From Halopseudomonas sabulinigri (GTDB taxonomy: Bacteria; Pseudomonadota; Gammaproteobacteria; Pseudomonadales; Pseudomonadaceae): a DNA stretch of 64,000 nucleotides. Below the pieces are notes generated by a model. That model was not told the origin of the DNA and ran no database searches. It saw nothing but the letters and a program-made list of their open reading frames with translations. Positions 1-10,587 of this stretch are shown one piece after another (within the stretch, counting starts at the first letter, position 1; each line of letters opens with the position of its first letter). A program made the translations under genes and the position numbers. Where the stretch lies: assembly GCF_900105255.1 (NCBI RefSeq), contig NZ_LT629763.1, positions 3,125,001 through 3,189,000 of the forward strand. The letters are read 5' to 3'.

Positions 1-2252
<2,252 letters not shown>

Positions 2253-2383
2253 TAACACCCAAGCAATCTGGTGTTATCAGGCACACAGAATGACAATTCT
2301 AGAACTTGTCGAGATTACGACTTACCGTTCTTCTATCACCTATTCAAGCTTTTAAGCTGTTCGGCTCGCCGGGCAGTAACGAA

Positions 2384-2502
2384 TTGCTTGACGACAATAG
2401 AGCATTGGAACCACCTGATCCCATCCCGAACTCAGAAGTGAAACGATGCATCGCCGATGGTAGTGTGGGGTCTCCCCATGTGAGAGTAGGTCATCGTCAA
2501 GC
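2384..2502 (+). rRNA. rrf: 5S ribosomal RNA
   Basis: A 119-nt Pseudomonas-like 5S rRNA: the terminal stem pairs TTGCTTGACG at the 5' end with CGTCAAGC at the 3' end, and the universal loop region ACCTGATCCCATCCCGAACT lies between. It follows the 23S gene by about 130 nt, the normal 16S-23S-5S order, with no tRNA in the 23S-5S spacer. Ends are set by the pairing of the terminal stem and may be off by one or two bases. Confidence 0.97.
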
Positions 2503-2511
2503 GCTTATACC

Positions 2512-2545
2512 AAAACCCCCGATCTGGAAACAGATCGGGGGTTTT
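2512..2545 (+). terminator. Intrinsic terminator of the rRNA operon
   Basis: A perfect 15-bp stem (AAAACCCCCGATCTG with CAGATCGGGGGTTTT) closes on a GAAA tetraloop and ends in a T run. It begins about 10 nt after the 5S rRNA, where an rrn terminator is expected. Confidence 0.93.
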
Positions 2546-2574
2546 ACTTTGGGCGGGAGAAAAGGCCGTGCTAG

Positions 2575-2691
2575 GCCGGCAAGCTCAAGAGACCTACCTT
2601 TGAGGTTGTTGCTGAGTCTGAGCGTTATAACGACGTTGCAGACGCCTATGATGTGGACTTGTTGTCTGCTGGCGTACGTTACAACTTCTGA
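2575..2691 (+). pseudogene. 3' remnant of an outer-membrane beta-barrel gene
   Basis: The frame open from 2575 to the TGA at 2689-2691 has no start codon of its own and encodes 38 residues ending in DVDLLSAGVRYNF. A C-terminal aromatic residue preceded by alternating residues (xVRYNF-stop) is the signature of the last strand of outer-membrane barrel proteins, recognised by BamA. The upstream part of the gene is missing; the frame is closed by TAG at 2572-2574, just after the rRNA terminator. An intrinsic terminator follows directly. I infer a porin or OmpW/OmpX-like gene truncated when the sequence next to the rRNA operon was rearranged. The short length makes this tentative. Confidence 0.45.
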
Positions 2692-2698
2692 TGACTGA

Positions 2699-2724
2699 AA
2701 AAAGGAGGCTTTGGTCTCCTTTTT
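2699..2724 (+). terminator. Intrinsic terminator after the barrel-gene remnant
   Basis: A 9-bp stem (AAAAAGGAG with CTCCTTTTT) with an 8-nt loop and a T run. It lies 7 nt after the remnant stop codon and just before the end of the convergent hydrolase gene, so it can act in both directions. Confidence 0.8.
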
Positions 2725-2731
2725 CATTGGC

Positions 2732-3757
2732 TCATTTTTTCGTCAGTAACTGATTAATCTCGCCAAGAATATACCGTGTGTCTGCGGCGTTTCGCCCAGG
2801 TGCACCTGCGCAATGTCCCCATTCAGATCTGAGTACATTCAGCCGGGCATCCGGAATAAACCCAGCTTCGTAAGCCGCGTCTTCTTTTGTGAAGTACAGA
2901 TCACTGCTGCCGGGCATGATCAGAGTGCGGGCCTGGATGGCGCCGAGTGCTGCCGTCATATCGCCATTGAATATGGGGTTCCGACTGATATCGGCTGTTT
3001 GCCAAGTATTCAGCATGCACAGCAGGTCATTTGCATCCTGCTGCAGATGATCGTCCTCCCAAAAGCGCAGCAAGTCTTCGATGGACTGGTGGCCGAGTTG
3101 ACGATAGGTTTCGTTGCGATAGAACGCCTGGCTGTAGGCCCAGCCGGCGTAAACGCGAGCGAATGCCTTAAGCCCAGCGGCGGGGGGTGTCGTGTAGTCA
3201 CCGTTATCCCAGTTCGGGTCGCAGGTCAGCGCGGCTTTCACTCCTTCGAGAAATACCTGGTTATGCGGCCAACAGCGGGCGGTGGCGCAGATGCTGGCAA
3301 CTGCACGGACTTGCTCTGGATATAGGCATGCCCACTGCAAAGCCTGCATGCCGCCCATGGACCACCCTGCTACCAAGGCGATAGATGCATTGGCAAAGGT
3401 TTCCTGCACGAGCTGATGCTGCAGGCAGACATTGTCATACAGACTGATGGTTGGAAAGCGAGCGTTTCGCTGCTCCGGGTGTGCGTTGCTTGGGGAGCTG
3501 GACTGGCCGTTGCCTATTAGGTTGGGTATGACGATGCAGTAACGCTCGGGGTCCAGGGCGCTGTTTGCACCAATCAGGGGCAAGTTGCCTTCGTGTGTTC
3601 CACCATAGTACGTGGGCAGCACGACCAGGTTGTTCTTATCGGCGTTCAACTGGCCTACCTGTGCGTAGCTTAACTGAGCGTCAAGGAGTGTCTCGCCGCT
3701 CTGGAGACTGAAATTTCTGGCCCGGTAAGTTTTAACAACTGTCTGATTTAATTTCAT
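2732..3757 (-). CDS. Alpha/beta-hydrolase of the MetX-like (homoserine O-acetyltransferase) family
   Basis: A 341-residue alpha/beta-hydrolase-fold protein. The nucleophile elbow GWSMGG, the acid-containing segment GSSDLYF and the catalytic histidine in SEWGHCAG are all visible, giving a Ser-Asp-His triad. The pattern of [10 protein letters not shown] and the early [12 protein letters not shown] matches MetX-like acyltransferases and related hydrolases found outside methionine operons. No methionine gene is near, so a housekeeping MetX role is not claimed. The frame is open up to 3841, but the ATG at 3757 (MKLNQTVV) is preferred because the longer start would lie inside the palindrome at 3817-3852. 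It diverges from the glutamine synthetase-like gene, and the shared palindrome suggests common control. Substrate unknown. Confidence 0.8.
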   Translation of the reverse strand: MKLNQTVVKTYRARNFSLQSGETLLDAQLSYAQVGQLNADKNNLVVLPTYYGGTHEGNLPLIGANSALDPERYCIVIPNLIGNGQSSSPSNAHPEQRNARFPTISLYDNVCLQHQLVQETFANASIALVAGWSMGGMQALQWACLYPEQVRAVASICATARCWPHNQVFLEGVKAALTCDPNWDNGDYTTPPAAGLKAFARVYAGWAYSQAFYRNETYRQLGHQSIEDLLRFWEDDHLQQDANDLLCMLNTWQTADISRNPIFNGDMTAALGAIQARTLIMPGSSDLYFTKEDAAYEAGFIPDARLNVLRSEWGHCAGAPGRNAADTRYILGEINQLLTKK

Positions 3758-3816
3758 AAATTGGTGTTCCACGTATCCGCTTGGTGTTTCTCGGCTGCTG
3801 TAAATGGGCGCTATCC

Positions 3817-3852
3817 ATTCAATATACATGCATGCTGGCATGTATATTGAAT
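3817..3852. promoter_or_regulatory. Perfect 15+6+15 palindrome, probable TetR-type operator
   Basis: Arms ATTCAATATACATGC and GCATGTATATTGAAT are exact reverse complements around a 6-nt centre. The site lies between the divergent hydrolase (start 3757) and glutamine synthetase-like (start 3909) genes and contains a TATATT element on either strand that could serve as a -10. Its core (ATACATGC/GCATGTAT) resembles operators of AcrR-class TetR repressors, and an AcrR-like repressor is encoded at 6505-7116. Operator function is inferred. Confidence 0.7.
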
Positions 3853-3908
3853 GAAAGATCCGTACCAGTTACCGCAGCGGGTGCGGTCAGAATCAACGGA
3901 GTATCAGC

Positions 3909-5270
3909 ATGAGTGAGCACGCTACAACCGAGCAACTGAAACAGAACCTGCACGAACAGGGCGTCAAGTATGCGCTCGGCGGTTATGTAGATTTGCATGG
4001 CGTCATCAAGGGCAAGTTTGTGCCGCTGGAGCACCTTGGCCGCATGATGAAGGGCTCGGAGTTGTATACGGGCGCTGCGCTGGATGGGGTGCCGCAGGAT
4101 ATCAGCGATAACGAAGTCGCCACCATGCCTGACGCCTCCACCGCCACGGTTTGCCCGTGGAATCCTGAACTGGCCTGGTTTGCCAGTGACCTTTACCTGG
4201 ATGGTGCGCCCTTTGAGGCCTGCTCGCGCAATATTCTCAAGCGGCAGGTCAGCCTTGCAGCTGATCTCGGGCTGACTTTCAACCTGGGTATTGAGACCGA
4301 GTTCTTCCTGTTCAAGGACAGCGATGACGGCTCTTTTGAGCCCATCAGTGCCCGCGATACCCTGGCCAAACCCTGTTACGACCCCCGCGGATTAATGGAC
4401 AACATGCCCATTATTGGCGAGCTGGTCGAGGCTATGAACGCGATGGGTTGGGATGTTTACTCCTTCGATCACGAGGATGCCAACGGCCAGTTTGAAACCG
4501 ACTTCACCTATACCGACGCGCTGGGGATGGCCGACCGTCTGGTGTTCTTTCGCTTGATGGCCAACGAGATCGCGCGCAAGCACGGTGCTTTTGCCAGCTT
4601 CATGCCCAAACCCTCGGCCACCCGCACCGGCAGTGGTGCGCACTACAACATGTCGTTGGCGGACCGGGAAACCGGCAAGAACCTGTTCGACGTGGCCAAT
4701 GGCAGTGATCCGCACGGCTGTGGGGTGACTGAAATGGCGTACCACTTTATTGCCGGGATTATGAAGCACGCCAAGGCAATCAGTGCGGTGATCGCGCCGA
4801 CCGTCAACAGCTATAAACGGCTGGTACGCAAGGGCAGCATGTCGGGCTCGACCTGGGCGCCGGTCTTCGTCTGCTACGGCAACAACAACCGCACCAACAT
4901 GCTGCGGATCCCATCCCAGGGGGCGCGGGTCGAATGTCGGGCGGCGGATATCGCCTGTAATCCCTACATGGGCGCAGCGATGATGCTGGCTGCGGGACTT
5001 GAAGGCATTCGCGAGGGCATGGATCCGGGCGCACCGCACCGCGAGAATATGTACAACTACACCGACCAGCAGGTTCGCGAAATGGACATTGAAATGCTGC
5101 CGCAGAACCTCGGCGAAGCTATCGACGCCTTCGAGGCCGATCCTCTATCCAAAGCGGTGTTCGGTGATGCCATGTTCGCTAGCTTTGTTAACTACAAGCG
5201 CCAGGAGTGGACCGAGTACCACACCCACGTTTCCGACTGGGAGCTCAAGCGCTACCTCAAGTTCTTCTGA
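3909..5270 (+). CDS. glnT: Type III glutamine synthetase-like ligase (GlnT family)
   Basis: A 453-residue glutamine-synthetase-fold ligase, presumably joining glutamate gamma-carboxylate to ammonia or an amine with ATP hydrolysis in the cytosol. Visible features: the N-terminal beta-grasp (YVDLHGVIKGKFVP), the metal-binding GIETEFFLF segment near residue 125, the ATP-site region PKPSATRTGSGAHYNMS, NSYKRLV and the arginine-rich RIPSQGARVECRAAD. It lacks the adenylylation-site tail context of housekeeping GlnA and fits the type III group first described in rhizobia. The start is supported by CGGAG seven bases upstream. It leads a block with an orphan substrate-binding protein and a TetR regulator, so an amine or other nitrogen compound may be the true substrate; gamma-glutamylmethylamide synthetase is a related alternative. 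Confidence 0.85.
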   Translation: MSEHATTEQLKQNLHEQGVKYALGGYVDLHGVIKGKFVPLEHLGRMMKGSELYTGAALDGVPQDISDNEVATMPDASTATVCPWNPELAWFASDLYLDGAPFEACSRNILKRQVSLAADLGLTFNLGIETEFFLFKDSDDGSFEPISARDTLAKPCYDPRGLMDNMPIIGELVEAMNAMGWDVYSFDHEDANGQFETDFTYTDALGMADRLVFFRLMANEIARKHGAFASFMPKPSATRTGSGAHYNMSLADRETGKNLFDVANGSDPHGCGVTEMAYHFIAGIMKHAKAISAVIAPTVNSYKRLVRKGSMSGSTWAPVFVCYGNNNRTNMLRIPSQGARVECRAADIACNPYMGAAMMLAAGLEGIREGMDPGAPHRENMYNYTDQQVREMDIEMLPQNLGEAIDAFEADPLSKAVFGDAMFASFVNYKRQEWTEYHTHVSDWELKRYLKFF

Positions 5271-5354
5271 TCCGAGCGGGTCGCTGCCGGCGGCCCGGTT
5301 CTTGCTGTCTACCTGTAGCTAAGGTGATAACTAAAAACCATCTGGAGTAGAGTC

Positions 5355-6449
5355 ATGAAAAAGTCCGTACCTTTTGCACGACGTTTCAAGCAGGTTGTTT
5401 CCGGTGCACTCATTGCATTGGCTGCTAGCACGGTAATGGTGCCGGTCGCCTCGGCGGAAGAGAAAGACAGCTTCAAGCTGGCCTGGAGTATTTATGCTGG
5501 CTGGATTCCGTGGAAATACATCGACGAGTCCGGGCTGATGAAAAAATGGGCTGATAAATACGGCATTGAAGTCGAGATCGTGCAGATCAATGACTACATC
5601 GAGTCCATCAACCAGTACAGCGCCGGCCAGTTTGACGGTGTGGTAGCGACCAGTATGGATGCCTTGTCGATTCCCGCTGCCGGCGGCGTGGATACCACCG
5701 CGTTGATTGTTGGTGACTACTCCAACGGTAACGACGGCATCGTGATGAAAGGCAGCAGCGACCTGAAAGACCTCAAGGGCGAGCAGGTCAATCTGGTCGA
5801 GCTGTCGGTTTCTCATTACCTGCTTGCTCGTGCGCTGGATTCCGTGGGTATGACCGAGAGCGACGTTACTGTAGTCAACACCAGCGATGCGGATATGGTT
5901 GCTGCCTTCAATACGCCGGAAGTGAAAAACGTCGTCACCTGGAATCCGCTGCTGGATGAAGTTCTGACGATGCCGGGCGCCAATCGCGTGTTCGACTCCA
6001 GCCAGATCCCCGGCCACATCAAGGACCTGACCATCGTCAACACGCAAACCCTGAAGGACAATCCCGCGCTGGGTAAGGCTCTGGTAGGTGCCTGGTTCGA
6101 GCTGATGGCCGAAATGGGCACCGACAGCGAAGCCGGTCAGAAAGCCCGCGCCGCCCTGGGTGAAGCCTCGGGTACCGACCAAGCCGGTTATGAGGCTCAG
6201 TTGGCGGGCATGAAGATGTTCTGGCAGCCGGCTGATGCACTGACTTTCATCCGCAGCGCAGAAGCTGTCGAAGCGATGGATAGCGTGCGTCAGTTCTCGT
6301 TCGAGAAAGGGCTGCTGGGCGAAGGCGCGGATTCTGCCGATTTCGTCGGTATCAGTCTGCCCAACGACAAAACCCTGGGCGATACCGGTAATATCAAGCT
6401 GCGTTTTGATACCGAGTACATGCAGATGGCGGCCGATGGCGCTCTCTGA
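5355..6449 (+). CDS. ABC transporter periplasmic substrate-binding protein (urea carboxylase-associated type)
   Basis: A 364-residue periplasmic binding protein with a Sec signal peptide (basic MKKSVPFARRFKQ, hydrophobic stretch, cleavage after ASA near residue 35). The mature protein starts with KLAWSIYAGWIPWKYIDESG and has the NrtA/SsuA/TauA fold pattern. It most resembles the subfamily found beside urea (guanidine) carboxylase genes and annotated as a putative urea transporter component. No permease or ATPase gene accompanies it, which is unusual. A good ribosome site (GGAGTAG) precedes the ATG. It lies 84 nt after the glutamine synthetase-like gene and is probably co-transcribed. The ligand is likely a small nitrogen compound; its identity is inference. 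Confidence 0.82.
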   Translation: MKKSVPFARRFKQVVSGALIALAASTVMVPVASAEEKDSFKLAWSIYAGWIPWKYIDESGLMKKWADKYGIEVEIVQINDYIESINQYSAGQFDGVVATSMDALSIPAAGGVDTTALIVGDYSNGNDGIVMKGSSDLKDLKGEQVNLVELSVSHYLLARALDSVGMTESDVTVVNTSDADMVAAFNTPEVKNVVTWNPLLDEVLTMPGANRVFDSSQIPGHIKDLTIVNTQTLKDNPALGKALVGAWFELMAEMGTDSEAGQKARAALGEASGTDQAGYEAQLAGMKMFWQPADALTFIRSAEAVEAMDSVRQFSFEKGLLGEGADSADFVGISLPNDKTLGDTGNIKLRFDTEYMQMAADGAL

Positions 6450-6461
6450 TCACGCCTGACT

Positions 6462-6488
6462 GTTGCCGGCAGCCAGGTTGCCGGCAAC
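6462..6488. repeat. Perfect 10-bp inverted repeat before the TetR gene
   Basis: GTTGCCGGCA and TGCCGGCAAC flank a 7-nt centre, between the stop of the substrate-binding protein gene and the ATG of the TetR gene. There is no T run. It could be an attenuating or mRNA-stabilising hairpin in the operon, or a repressor site. Confidence 0.6.
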
Positions 6489-6504
6489 ATCTGTTGGAAC
6501 ACCC

Positions 6505-7116
6505 ATGCGCAGAACCAAAGAAGACGCGGAAAAAACCCGCCTTAAAATCATTGAAGCCGCGCTGACGCTGTTCAGTCGCAACGGCTATTCGAATACCACC
6601 TTGGCGATGATTGGCACTGAAGCCGGTTATAGTCGTGGCCCCATCTATTGGCACTTCAAGAAGAAGGACGATCTTTTTCAGGCCGTGCTGGCCTATTCTC
6701 AGGAGCCGCTGGAACTGCTGGTGGCAGAGGCGCGTGGTACCGCCTTGCCGCCGCTGGCGACCATCGAGCGTTTTGTCGCGCGCTGGTTTGATTTGCTGGT
6801 GGAAGATGCCTGGTTTCGGCAGTCGTTCGAGATTCTGTTGAACAAGACCGAGCTGACCGACGCGGTTGCCGCGACGCTAAAGCGTGAGCGCAAGCTGACG
6901 CGCAGCATGATAGGTACCTTGCAAGAGTTGCTGGTAGCGGCACAGGCCAACGGCAGTGTGCCGCAGACGCAAGCGCCAGAGCAATTGGCACTGTTAGTCT
7001 ATACCCAGTTGATGGGCGTGACCCAAAGCTGGCTGTTTGCGCCGCGCCTGTTCAATCTCGGCAAGCAGCGGGCCTTCTTTACCGGGCGGCTGATGACTTC
7101 TTTACAGCAACCCTGA
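6505..7116 (+). CDS. TetR/AcrR-family transcriptional repressor
   Basis: A 203-residue repressor whose N-terminus (MRRTKEDAEKTRLKIIEAA) and helix-turn-helix (TLAMIGTEAGYSRGPIYWHFKKKDDLF) closely follow the AcrR/TtgR pattern. The C-terminal ligand domain is of typical length. The ATG at 6505 is chosen over an upstream TTG because family members start with this basic motif. It ends the block that begins with the glutamine synthetase-like gene and is followed by a strong terminator. The palindrome at 3817-3852 is a plausible target. The AcrR resemblance lies in the DNA-binding part; no efflux pump is nearby, so it is not assumed to be a pump repressor. Confidence 0.88.
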   Translation: MRRTKEDAEKTRLKIIEAALTLFSRNGYSNTTLAMIGTEAGYSRGPIYWHFKKKDDLFQAVLAYSQEPLELLVAEARGTALPPLATIERFVARWFDLLVEDAWFRQSFEILLNKTELTDAVAATLKRERKLTRSMIGTLQELLVAAQANGSVPQTQAPEQLALLVYTQLMGVTQSWLFAPRLFNLGKQRAFFTGRLMTSLQQP

Positions 7117-7120
7117 TGCA

Positions 7121-7146
7121 GAAAACCCGCCGAGTGGCGGGTTTTC
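7121..7146 (+). terminator. Intrinsic terminator after the TetR gene
   Basis: An 11-bp stem GAAAACCCGCC/GGCGGGTTTTC with loop GAGT. It lies between the TetR gene and the convergent alkylsulfatase gene and probably serves both. Confidence 0.88.
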
Positions 7147-7161
7147 TTGGTTGCTGGCGTC

Positions 7162-9126
7162 TTAGTCTTTTACTGGCTCAATGATCGGGAAGCTGCCGGA
7201 AGGTACTTCCAGCATCTGCAGCAGCCCGAAGAACGCTTGAGGTTCGCCCGATACCGTAATCTGGCCTGCTTTCACCGCTTCCGGAAAGGTGGTGCGCTTC
7301 AGCAGGATCTGATTCAGGGTTTCTCGCGTCATTACAACGGTCGCTTGTGCGTCGTCATCCTGAGCGTCGGCGCGATAGGTCAGGGTCGAGTGCTCCAGAT
7401 TCAGTCGGTAGTTTTCCTTGGTATCGCTCAACTGCCAATTGATCACCAGATGCTTGCCGTTGGCCTTGGCCGCGTCCAGACGCACCGCCATGAGGTCGAA
7501 GAACATGCCGGTGTCCAACGCCTGCAGTACGTCGGGCGAGAGCGAGCCGTCCGTGGGTTTGGTCGAGCCGTCGCGCAGCTCCATGGCGCCGGTGAGATAG
7601 GCGCCGCGCCAAGTGCCGGCTTCGGCCTGATAACCGAGCTGTTCCAGCGCATCGGCTCCCAGCTCGCGTGCCGCCCGGTTGTCGGGTTCGGCGAAGACCA
7701 CCTGGCTCATCACCGAGGCCACCCAGCGATATTCGCCGTTGGCGTAATCCTTGCGCGCCTGCTCAATCACCTTCTCCGCTCCGCCCATATACTCAACCGT
7801 CTTGGCCGCGTTTTGTGCTGGCGGCAACGGATTGAGGTTGGCCGGGTTGGCATCGTACCAGCCCATGTAGCGCTGATAGATGGCTTTGGCGTTATGGCTC
7901 AGCGTGCCGTAGTAGCCACGCGCATACCACTGTTGATCCAGGCTCTCCGGCAATTTGAGCTGCTCGGCGATGTCGCCCGGCAGGTAGCCCTTGTTGATCA
8001 TGCGGACTGATTGGTCGTGCAGGTATTTGTACATGTCGCGCTGCACCGACAGAAACGTTTTGGTTTTGTCTTCACCCCAGACTGGCCAGTGGTGCTGGCC
8101 AATAAGTACATCGGTGTTGTCACCAAAACGCTCGAGTGCCACATCAATATAATGCGACCAGGCGCTGGCATCGCGCACCGCGGCGCCGCGGATGGTATAC
8201 ACGTTGTGCATGTGCTGGCTGGTGACTTCGCCGGTATCCAGTACCTTGAATTTGGGGAAGTACATCATCATTTCCGACTCGGCTTCGGTGCCGTGCGCCA
8301 TCTGGAACTGCACTTCGATGCCATCGATGGTGAGCGTGGCGTTGTCCGGTACCGTATCGGTAGGCGCAATCAGGGTGCGATCTCCCTTGGACAGCGCTTT
8401 GCCCAGACCAGTGTCGACATGCCCGCGCTCGCCTGGTGGCAGCGTCGCGCCAAACTGGTACGCCGCCCTGCGGCTCATTGCCGGGCCGGCGATCACGTTC
8501 TCGGACACCGCGTGCTCCATAAAACCAGCAGGTGCGTAGACGTGCGCCTTGCCGGCCTTGACGTCTGCTTCGTCAAGCACGCCTTTTACCCCACCCCAGT
8601 GGTCAACATGGTTGTGAGTGTAGAGCACCGCCACAACAGGCTTCTTTGGGCGGTTCTGGTAGTACAGCTCCAGACCGGCCTTGGCGGTGGACGGCGATAG
8701 CAGGGGATCAATAATGATCAGCCCGGTGTCGCCTTCGATGATAGTCATATTGGCCAGATCCATGCCGCGAATCTGATACACGCCATCGGTCACCTTGAAC
8801 AAACCATGAATGGCATTCAGGCGCGCCTGCCGCCACAGGCTGGGGTTGACGGTGTCCGGAGCGTCTTCCTGGTTGAGGAAGCCATACTCGCTCATGTCCC
8901 AGGCCACGGAGCCGTTGTCGTTGGTGACCTTGCCATCCGGTAGCTTGGCCACAAAGCCGCGCTCGGCATCGCTGAAGGCTTGCTTGTCGGCGAAGGGAAG
9001 CTGCTGCAGGACCGCCTTGTTGTGCGCGGCAGTGGTGTCGGTCGCCGCGTTGGGCGCAGCAAAGCTGTTCAGGCTGATACTCGCGGCCAGAGCGCTCAGG
9101 CAGTGGACAAGGGTACGTGATCGCAT
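7162..9126 (-). CDS. Secreted alkyl sulfatase, metallo-beta-lactamase type (SdsA1/YjcS-like)
   Basis: A 654-residue type III alkyl sulfatase that would hydrolyse sulfate esters such as dodecyl sulfate in the periplasm or outside the cell. After a signal peptide (MRSRTLVHCLSALAASISLNSFA) comes a metallo-beta-lactamase domain with the zinc motif THNHVDHWGG near residue 170, then MAHGTEAESEMM and LDTGEVTSQH, and VLIGQHHWPVWG. The helical dimerisation region and an SCP2-like C-terminal domain (ending EVPSGSFPIIEP) complete the SdsA1 architecture, and the length agrees. The ATG at 9126 has GGGAG upstream; the longer frame to 9156 lacks support. Regulation is not evident. Confidence 0.92.
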   Translation of the reverse strand: MRSRTLVHCLSALAASISLNSFAAPNAATDTTAAHNKAVLQQLPFADKQAFSDAERGFVAKLPDGKVTNDNGSVAWDMSEYGFLNQEDAPDTVNPSLWRQARLNAIHGLFKVTDGVYQIRGMDLANMTIIEGDTGLIIIDPLLSPSTAKAGLELYYQNRPKKPVVAVLYTHNHVDHWGGVKGVLDEADVKAGKAHVYAPAGFMEHAVSENVIAGPAMSRRAAYQFGATLPPGERGHVDTGLGKALSKGDRTLIAPTDTVPDNATLTIDGIEVQFQMAHGTEAESEMMMYFPKFKVLDTGEVTSQHMHNVYTIRGAAVRDASAWSHYIDVALERFGDNTDVLIGQHHWPVWGEDKTKTFLSVQRDMYKYLHDQSVRMINKGYLPGDIAEQLKLPESLDQQWYARGYYGTLSHNAKAIYQRYMGWYDANPANLNPLPPAQNAAKTVEYMGGAEKVIEQARKDYANGEYRWVASVMSQVVFAEPDNRAARELGADALEQLGYQAEAGTWRGAYLTGAMELRDGSTKPTDGSLSPDVLQALDTGMFFDLMAVRLDAAKANGKHLVINWQLSDTKENYRLNLEHSTLTYRADAQDDDAQATVVMTRETLNQILLKRTTFPEAVKAGQITVSGEPQAFFGLLQMLEVPSGSFPIIEPVKD

Positions 9127-9443
9127 CGGGTGTCTCCCAGAATTGGCTGGCGTCACTGGATGACGCGCTATTGTTGTAAGCGAAAGAAATGGTGGCGCTA
9201 TATCAACTATAGGTAGTGTCCTGGTTATATGGCTAATGCATTTTGATTGTTTATTTGATGCGTGTTACGCATGATTCTGGGCGCTGAAGTGAAATTGAAG
9301 CATTGCCGGTGTACCCTTGGGGTCTTCACGCGGCTGGCGGCGGGGGAATTTTTTATCGAAGCAACCGCCTGGTTAAACTATAATCGCGCGCTTTCCAACG
9401 CCCGATCACTGTGGGCTTTTGACAGCTGGAGGTAATAACCGAA
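9127..9443. promoter_or_regulatory. Divergent intergenic region with nspC promoter elements
   Basis: The 317-nt gap between the sulfatase and nspC holds a perfect TATAAT at 9379-9384, about 60 nt before the nspC start, without a convincing -35 (TCGAAG at 9356-9361 is poor). A short inverted repeat ATGCGT-GTT-ACGCAT lies at 9258-9272 and could be an operator. No gene is seen. Confidence 0.55.
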
Positions 9444-10541
9444 TTGATCAAGACGCCGTACTATCTCATCGACAAGAGCAAGTTGAAGCAGAACATGGAG
9501 AGGATCGCCTACGTGCGCGAACACTCCGGAGCCAAGGCCCTGCTGGCCCTCAAGTGTTTCGCCACCTGGTCCGTGTTCGACTTCATGAGTGAGTACATGG
9601 ATGGCACCACATCCTCGTCATTGAATGAGGTCAAGTTAGGGCGCCTCAAGTTTGGCGGTGAAACCCACGCCTACAGCGTGGCCTATGCCGACGACGAAAT
9701 TGAGGAAGTGCTGAGCAATTCGGACAAGATCATCTTCAACTCCATCAGCCAGCTGCAGCGCTTTAGCGATGCGTCGGCCGATACAGTACGCGGCCTGCGG
9801 CTGAACCCCGGCGTCAGCAGTTCCGATTTTCTGATTGCTGATCCTTCGCGTCCCTTCAGCCGCCTTGGCGAGTGGGATGCGGCGAAGATCGAGGCCGTGC
9901 TGCCGCTGATTTCCGGTTTCATGATCCACAATAACTGTGAGAACGGCGACTTTGCCCTGTTCGATCAAATGCTCGGCCAGATTGAAGAGCGCTTTGGTCA
10001 CCTGCTGCAGCAGGTAGAGTGGGTCAGTCTGGGCGGCGGCATTCATTTTACCGGCGACGATTACCCGGTAGATCTGTTCTGCGCGCGACTCAAGGCCTTC
10101 TCCGAAAAGTACGCTGTGCAGGTGTATCTGGAGCCGGGCGAAGCGGCGATCACGCTCAGCACCTCGCTGGAAGTGACCGTGCTCGACACCCTCTATAACG
10201 GCAAGCAGCTGGCGGTGGTCGACAGCTCGATCGAAGCGCACATGCTGGATCTGCTGATTTACCGCCAGGATGCCAAGATGGCACCCTGTGATGGCCCGCA
10301 CCAGTACATGGTGTGCGGCAAATCCTGTCTCGCTGGCGATATCTTCGGCGAGTTCCAGTTTGATCGCGAACTGAACGTTGGCGATCGTCTCTCCTTTATC
10401 GACGCGGCCGGTTACACCATGGTCAAGAAGAACTGGTTCAATGGCGTGAACATGCCCGCCATTGCGATCAAGCAACTTGATGGTGATGTGCAATTGGTCC
10501 GTGAGTTCGGTTTCCAGGATTACCTAGAAAGCCTCTCCTGA
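9444..10541 (+). CDS. nspC: Carboxynorspermidine decarboxylase
   Basis: A 365-residue PLP-dependent enzyme of the alanine racemase-fold group that decarboxylates carboxynorspermidine (or carboxyspermidine) to the free polyamine. The PLP lysine is in ALLALKCFATW near residue 37, HNNCENGDF and SLGGGIHFTGDDYP follow, and VVCGKSC-like CGKSCLAGDIFG supplies the catalytic region. Translation appears to start at TTG (9444), since GGAGGT sits 10 nt upstream and no ATG or GTG fits; the next residues IKTPYYLID match the family start. It is followed 46 nt later by the dehydrogenase of the same pathway. A TTG start may limit expression. Confidence 0.93.
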   Translation: MIKTPYYLIDKSKLKQNMERIAYVREHSGAKALLALKCFATWSVFDFMSEYMDGTTSSSLNEVKLGRLKFGGETHAYSVAYADDEIEEVLSNSDKIIFNSISQLQRFSDASADTVRGLRLNPGVSSSDFLIADPSRPFSRLGEWDAAKIEAVLPLISGFMIHNNCENGDFALFDQMLGQIEERFGHLLQQVEWVSLGGGIHFTGDDYPVDLFCARLKAFSEKYAVQVYLEPGEAAITLSTSLEVTVLDTLYNGKQLAVVDSSIEAHMLDLLIYRQDAKMAPCDGPHQYMVCGKSCLAGDIFGEFQFDRELNVGDRLSFIDAAGYTMVKKNWFNGVNMPAIAIKQLDGDVQLVREFGFQDYLESLS

Positions 10542-10587
10542 GGCCACAACCCAGCCTTTATCCAAGGAGGCGTTGCGAGGAAGAGCA

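Noticed and set aside
2732-3841. Longer start of the MetX-like hydrolase at 3841
   Set aside because: It would put the first 28 codons over the intergenic palindrome and promoter, and family members start near 3757.
3909-5270. Housekeeping glutamine synthetase glnA
   Set aside because: The sequence fits the type III group, lacks the glnA context (ntrBC) and stands with an orphan binding protein and a TetR gene.
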